From an uncultured Parabacteroides sp. (GTDB lineage: Bacteria > Bacteroidota > Bacteroidia > Bacteroidales > Tannerellaceae), in NCBI GenBank assembly GCA_947074335.1, contig CAMTPG010000093.1, forward strand, positions 1-8,469: a DNA stretch of 8,469 nucleotides, read 5' to 3'. A model generated the notes under the pieces. That model searched no databases. It was not told the DNA's origin and saw nothing but the letters and a program-made list of their open reading frames with translations. Shown here one piece after another: positions 6,601-8,469 of this stretch. The stretch's first letter is position 1, and the number at the start of each line of letters is the position of its first letter. The position numbers and the translations under genes are program-made.

Positions 6601-6987
6601 TTAACGTTTACTGAACTGGAATCTCTTACGAGCTTTCGGCTGTCCCGGTTTCTTACGTTCAACCGCACGCGGGTCACGAGTAACAAAACCTTCTGCACGT
6701 AAAGCTGATTTATCTTCCGGATTGATTTTCACCAATGCGCGGGCGATAGCCAGACGAGCTGCTTCAGACTGTCCTTTGAAACCTCCGCCATCAAGATTGA
6801 TTTTGATGTCGTATTGTTCAGCCACGTTCAGTTTTGATAACGGCTGTTTAACAATAAACTGAAGGATTGAAGAAGGAAAGTATTGAGCCAGGTCACGTTT
6901 GTTGATAGTAATTTTACCTGTACCTTCGCTTACGAATACGCGAGCCACTGCGGCTTTACGTCTTCCTATTGCATTTACTACTTCCAT
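6601..6987 (-). CDS. rpsI: 30S ribosomal protein S9
   Basis: S9 (uS9) sits in the head of the small subunit, and its C-terminal Arg reaches the anticodon of P-site tRNA. The 128-aa product shows the family pattern: G-R-R-K-A-A-V-A-R-V at 8-17, I-N-K-R-D-L-A-Q-Y-F, G-G-G-x-x-G-Q-S-E-A-A-R-L-A-I-A-R-A-L, and the basic tail with R-K-K-P-G-Q-P-K-A-R-K-R ending S-K-R. Length is normal. Its ATG lies only 5 nt after the rplM stop codon, so it is likely translationally coupled to rplM, as in the conserved rplM-rpsI pair. Confidence 0.98.
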   Translation of the reverse strand: MEVVNAIGRRKAAVARVFVSEGTGKITINKRDLAQYFPSSILQFIVKQPLSKLNVAEQYDIKINLDGGGFKGQSEAARLAIARALVKINPEDKSALRAEGFVTRDPRAVERKKPGQPKARKRFQFSKR

Positions 6988-6992
6988 TGTGA

Positions 6993-7448
6993 TTATTTAT
7001 ATGAGTTTATATCGATTAACTTAGGCTGTTGTGCTTCGTGTTTGTGCTCAGTACCTGCGTAAACATACATGTTGTTCAACAGTTTAGCGCCCAGACGGTT
7101 TTTCGGCAACATACCTTTTACTACTTTGCGGAACAAACGATCTTCACCCTTTTTGATTAAATCAGCAGGAGTGTAGGCAATCTGTCCACCCGGATATCCG
7201 GTATATCTCAAATAAATACGATCGTTCCATTTGTTACCTGTAAGAACGATTTTGTCTGCATTGATAACGATTACGTTATCACCACAATCAACGTGCGGAG
7301 TGAAGTTTGGTTTATACTTACCGCGTAAAAGTTTAGCCACCTTGGCACACAGACGTCCTAAAGTCTGTCCTTCAGCGTCAACGATGACCCATTCTTTATT
7401 AACAGTTGCTTTGTTTGCAGAAATGGTCTTAAAACTTAAAGTATCCAC
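6993..7448 (-). CDS. rplM: 50S ribosomal protein L13 (GTG start)
   Basis: L13 (uL13) is an early-assembling 50S protein that binds 23S rRNA. The 151-aa product has D-A-E-G-Q-T-L-G-R-L-x-A-K-V-A, L-L-R-G-K-Y-K-P-N-F-T-P-H-V-D-C-G-D, and the signature V-K-G-M-L-P-K-N-R-L-G, ending with Y-A-G-T-E-H-K-H-E-A-Q-Q-P. Translation must start at GTG (7448). An in-frame TAA lies a few codons upstream with no ATG or TTG between, the next internal ATG codon is around residue 112, and the conserved Bacteroidia N terminus D-T-L-S-x-K-T-I-S-A-N begins right after the GTG. It is the first gene of the operon, preceded by a promoter and a structured leader of about 130 nt. Confidence 0.97.
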   Translation of the reverse strand: MDTLSFKTISANKATVNKEWVIVDAEGQTLGRLCAKVAKLLRGKYKPNFTPHVDCGDNVIVINADKIVLTGNKWNDRIYLRYTGYPGGQIAYTPADLIKKGEDRLFRKVVKGMLPKNRLGAKLLNNMYVYAGTEHKHEAQQPKLIDINSYK

Positions 7449-7503
7449 TTTCTTAAAAATTAATTAATTAATAACTCTAAAAAACAAGAATCTAATTACA
7501 GAT

Positions 7504-7563
7504 GCTGTTTGCCGCCACGGACACATTGCGACACAACAAACAGCCTAAGAATTAAACTCTTAG
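7504..7563 (-). promoter_or_regulatory. Structured rplM leader, candidate L13 autoregulatory element
   Basis: Two hairpins abut with no gap in the minus-strand RNA. The first is CTAAGA/TCTTAG (7563-7545), 6 bp with a 7-nt loop. The second is GCTGTTTG (7544-7537) with CAAACAGC (7511-7504), a perfect 8-bp stem enclosing 25 nt that contains two GUGUC copies and a small CCG/CGG helix. They lie about 20 nt after the likely transcription start and 55 nt before the GTG. L13 leaders are known in Firmicutes; whether this one belongs to a described family cannot be judged here. Confidence 0.55.
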
Positions 7564-7587
7564 TACAATTTGATAATAATCGGCTTG

Positions 7588-7595
7588 CAAAAGTA
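7588..7595 (-). promoter_or_regulatory. Promoter -7 element of the ribosomal operon
   Basis: The minus strand reads TACTTTTG, an exact TAnnTTTG match. About 18 nt upstream is a T-rich -33 region (7618-7613), which is also the T tract of the preceding gene's terminator. Transcription should start near 7581, giving a leader of about 130 nt before rplM. Confidence 0.6.
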
Positions 7596-7612
7596 CTGCT
7601 TTTCTGTGAAAT

Positions 7613-7645
7613 AAAAAACATTTTCAATGCTTTTTCGCACTGAAA
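7613..7645 (-). terminator. Intrinsic terminator of the outer-membrane protein gene
   Basis: Read on the minus strand, TTTCAGTGC (7645-7637) pairs with GCATTGAAA (7630-7622) over 9 bp including one G-U, with a 6-nt loop. After ATG a run of six T follows (7618-7613). It begins 25 nt after the stop codon. The stem is fairly AT-rich, so efficiency may be moderate. Confidence 0.6.
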
Positions 7646-7670
7646 GTAAGGTAGTTTAAGAAATGACAAC

Positions 7671-8297
7671 TTAATGGAACATATATCCGAGTGATAAAGT
7701 TACATTATTTTGATAAAGCGAGGATTCGCCTTCGCGCTTCACGCCGCGCATATCGAGAGTGCCGCAAAATGCATTGACGGCAAAAAAATAGTTGGAATAA
7801 TCTACTCGCAGACCCAGGTTAACGCCCAGATCAAAAACTTTCAGATCAGCCTCTTTCTGACCGAAATGAATATCAACATGTTCTTTTTCGGTTTTCATTT
7901 TGCCAAACATGGAAAAATCAAGTGTCGGGCCGCCGAAAATGGATAATTGAATATCGTTAACAATCAGGGCATACATTAAATTAACGGGCAACTGCATGGA
8001 ATAATAATTGCATCTGTTTTTCAAATTACGTGCTCCGTCTACATAATAATTGGAAAGAAAATTCCCGCCCTGATTTACAAATGCCACTTCCGAGTATAAT
8101 GAAAATCGTTTATAAAGAGGAATCTGTGTAACGCCGGCTACACTAAAACCAAAACGTGCGCCGGTTCGGTTAGAACCCTCCACTTTCTGAATCATAGAGG
8201 AATAAGCACCTCCTGCACGAACTCCGAATCGAACCTGAGCTTCAGCTGCGAGAGCCGTCAGTAATACGATACATATAATAAAAACAGATTTTCTCAT
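7671..8297 (-). CDS. Outer-membrane beta-barrel protein (PorT/OMP_b-brl type)
   Basis: A 208-aa product with a signal peptide (MRKS, hydrophobic core 5-18, likely cleavage Ala20|Gln21). The mature protein of about 188 residues is built of alternating polar/hydrophobic stretches with many Gly and Tyr. It begins V-R-F-G-V-R-A-G-G-A-Y-S, the typical first strand of the Bacteroidota outer-membrane beta-barrel family (PF13568-like), and ends in a strand N-V-T-L-S-L-G-Y-M-F-H close to the usual aromatic C terminus. The size fits an eight-stranded barrel. The specific function is unknown; such proteins are often annotated only as porin-family. It has its own promoter, a UTR of about 19 nt and its own terminator, so it is a single-gene unit divergent from dnaE. 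Confidence 0.82.
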   Translation of the reverse strand: MRKSVFIICIVLLTALAAEAQVRFGVRAGGAYSSMIQKVEGSNRTGARFGFSVAGVTQIPLYKRFSLYSEVAFVNQGGNFLSNYYVDGARNLKNRCNYYSMQLPVNLMYALIVNDIQLSIFGGPTLDFSMFGKMKTEKEHVDIHFGQKEADLKVFDLGVNLGLRVDYSNYFFAVNAFCGTLDMRGVKREGESSLYQNNVTLSLGYMFH

Positions 8298-8322
8298 ATG
8301 TGCTGATGTCTGATATTGCTAA

Positions 8323-8330
8323 CAAAGATA
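8323..8330 (-). promoter_or_regulatory. Promoter -7 element of the outer-membrane protein gene
   Basis: The minus strand reads TATCTTTG, an exact TAnnTTTG match, 25 nt before the start codon, so transcription begins near 8316. The -33 region has no clear TTTG. Confidence 0.55.
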
Positions 8331-8383
8331 TATTATTTCGCCGTATAATCGGGTGCTGTCGAAGAAAATTGTAAAATAAGCCG

Positions 8384-8391
8384 TATCTTTA
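8384..8391 (+). promoter_or_regulatory. Candidate -7 element upstream of dnaE
   Basis: TATCTTTA differs from TAnnTTTG only in the last base and lies 31 nt before the dnaE start. TTG at 8369-8371 is too close to be a normal -33 box. Plausible but weak. Confidence 0.3.
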
Positions 8392-8422
8392 TAGTCCAAA
8401 ACAGAAATGACGCATTCAATTT

Positions 8423-8469
8423 ATGGAACCCTTTATCCATCTTCACGTACATACTCAGTATTCTTTACT
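8423..8469 (+). CDS. dnaE: DNA polymerase III alpha subunit, first 15 codons only
   Basis: The frame opened by ATG at 8423 reads M-E-P-F-I-H-L-H-V-H-T-Q-Y-S-L and runs off the window. F-x-H-L-H-V-H-T-Q-Y-S-L is the hallmark start of the N-terminal PHP domain of bacterial replicative polymerase DnaE, with its metal-binding His pair. An in-frame TGA lies five codons upstream, fixing the start. An ATG at 8408 is in another frame and does not give this motif. Other PHP-domain proteins share H-x-H, but the whole segment fits DnaE best. Confidence 0.8.
   Translation, partial: MEPFIHLHVHTQYSL

Noticed and set aside
6435..6698. 87-codon minus-strand frame crossing the rpsI-rpsB spacer
   Set aside because: It overlaps both ribosomal genes in another frame, has no own start signals and no family likeness.
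7457..7472. TTAATTAATTAAT tandem repeat before rplM
   Set aside because: A short low-complexity run in an AT-rich leader; no length or symmetry beyond chance to call it functional.
1..8469. Mobile elements, CRISPR arrays, tRNA or rRNA genes, defence systems
   Set aside because: None was found: no transposase or integrase, no regularly spaced repeats and no cloverleaf. Apart from the unidentified exported proteins, the recognised genes are core functions in an expected order.

Overview
The window looks like ordinary chromosome from a member of the Bacteroidota, most likely order Bacteroidales. The reasons are the gene order rplM-rpsI-rpsB-tsf with Bacteroidia-like protein sequences, several exact matches to the Bacteroidota -7 promoter element TAnnTTTG, A-rich rather than Shine-Dalgarno leaders in front of start codons, and signal peptides that all end in Ala|Gln. 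Genus cannot be decided from the sequence alone. No mobile element, CRISPR array, tRNA or rRNA was found.

Left part (1-3103): a divergent promoter region separates the first seven codons of an unidentified minus-strand gene from a plus-strand pair, a NudC-type NADH/NAD+ pyrophosphatase and an exported S9-family serine peptidase with a DPP-IV-like propeller. The pair is probably one transcript, and its best terminator candidate lies inside the 3' end of the convergent gene. That convergent gene (3104-3811, minus) encodes a small exported protein of unknown function, possibly of the DUF4858 type, with a short 7-residue tandem repeat.

Middle (3812-4685): a long, very AT-rich non-coding gap. It holds the tsf terminator, a candidate minus-strand promoter, a three-arm inverted repeat and a second minus-strand terminator-like hairpin, so it could encode an undescribed small RNA.

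Right part (4626-8469), read on the minus strand from right to left: an outer-membrane beta-barrel gene with its own promoter and terminator; a promoter partly fused to that terminator; a structured leader of about 130 nt; then rplM (GTG start), rpsI, rpsB and tsf. A strong terminator-like hairpin lies between rpsB and tsf, suggesting partial attenuation or a separate tsf promoter. At the right edge the first 15 codons of dnaE (PHP domain) start on the plus strand.

The proteins are mostly housekeeping. The points most worth a second look are RNA-level: the rplM leader, the rpsB-tsf hairpin and the AT-rich gap. I do not see a convincing new multi-gene system.
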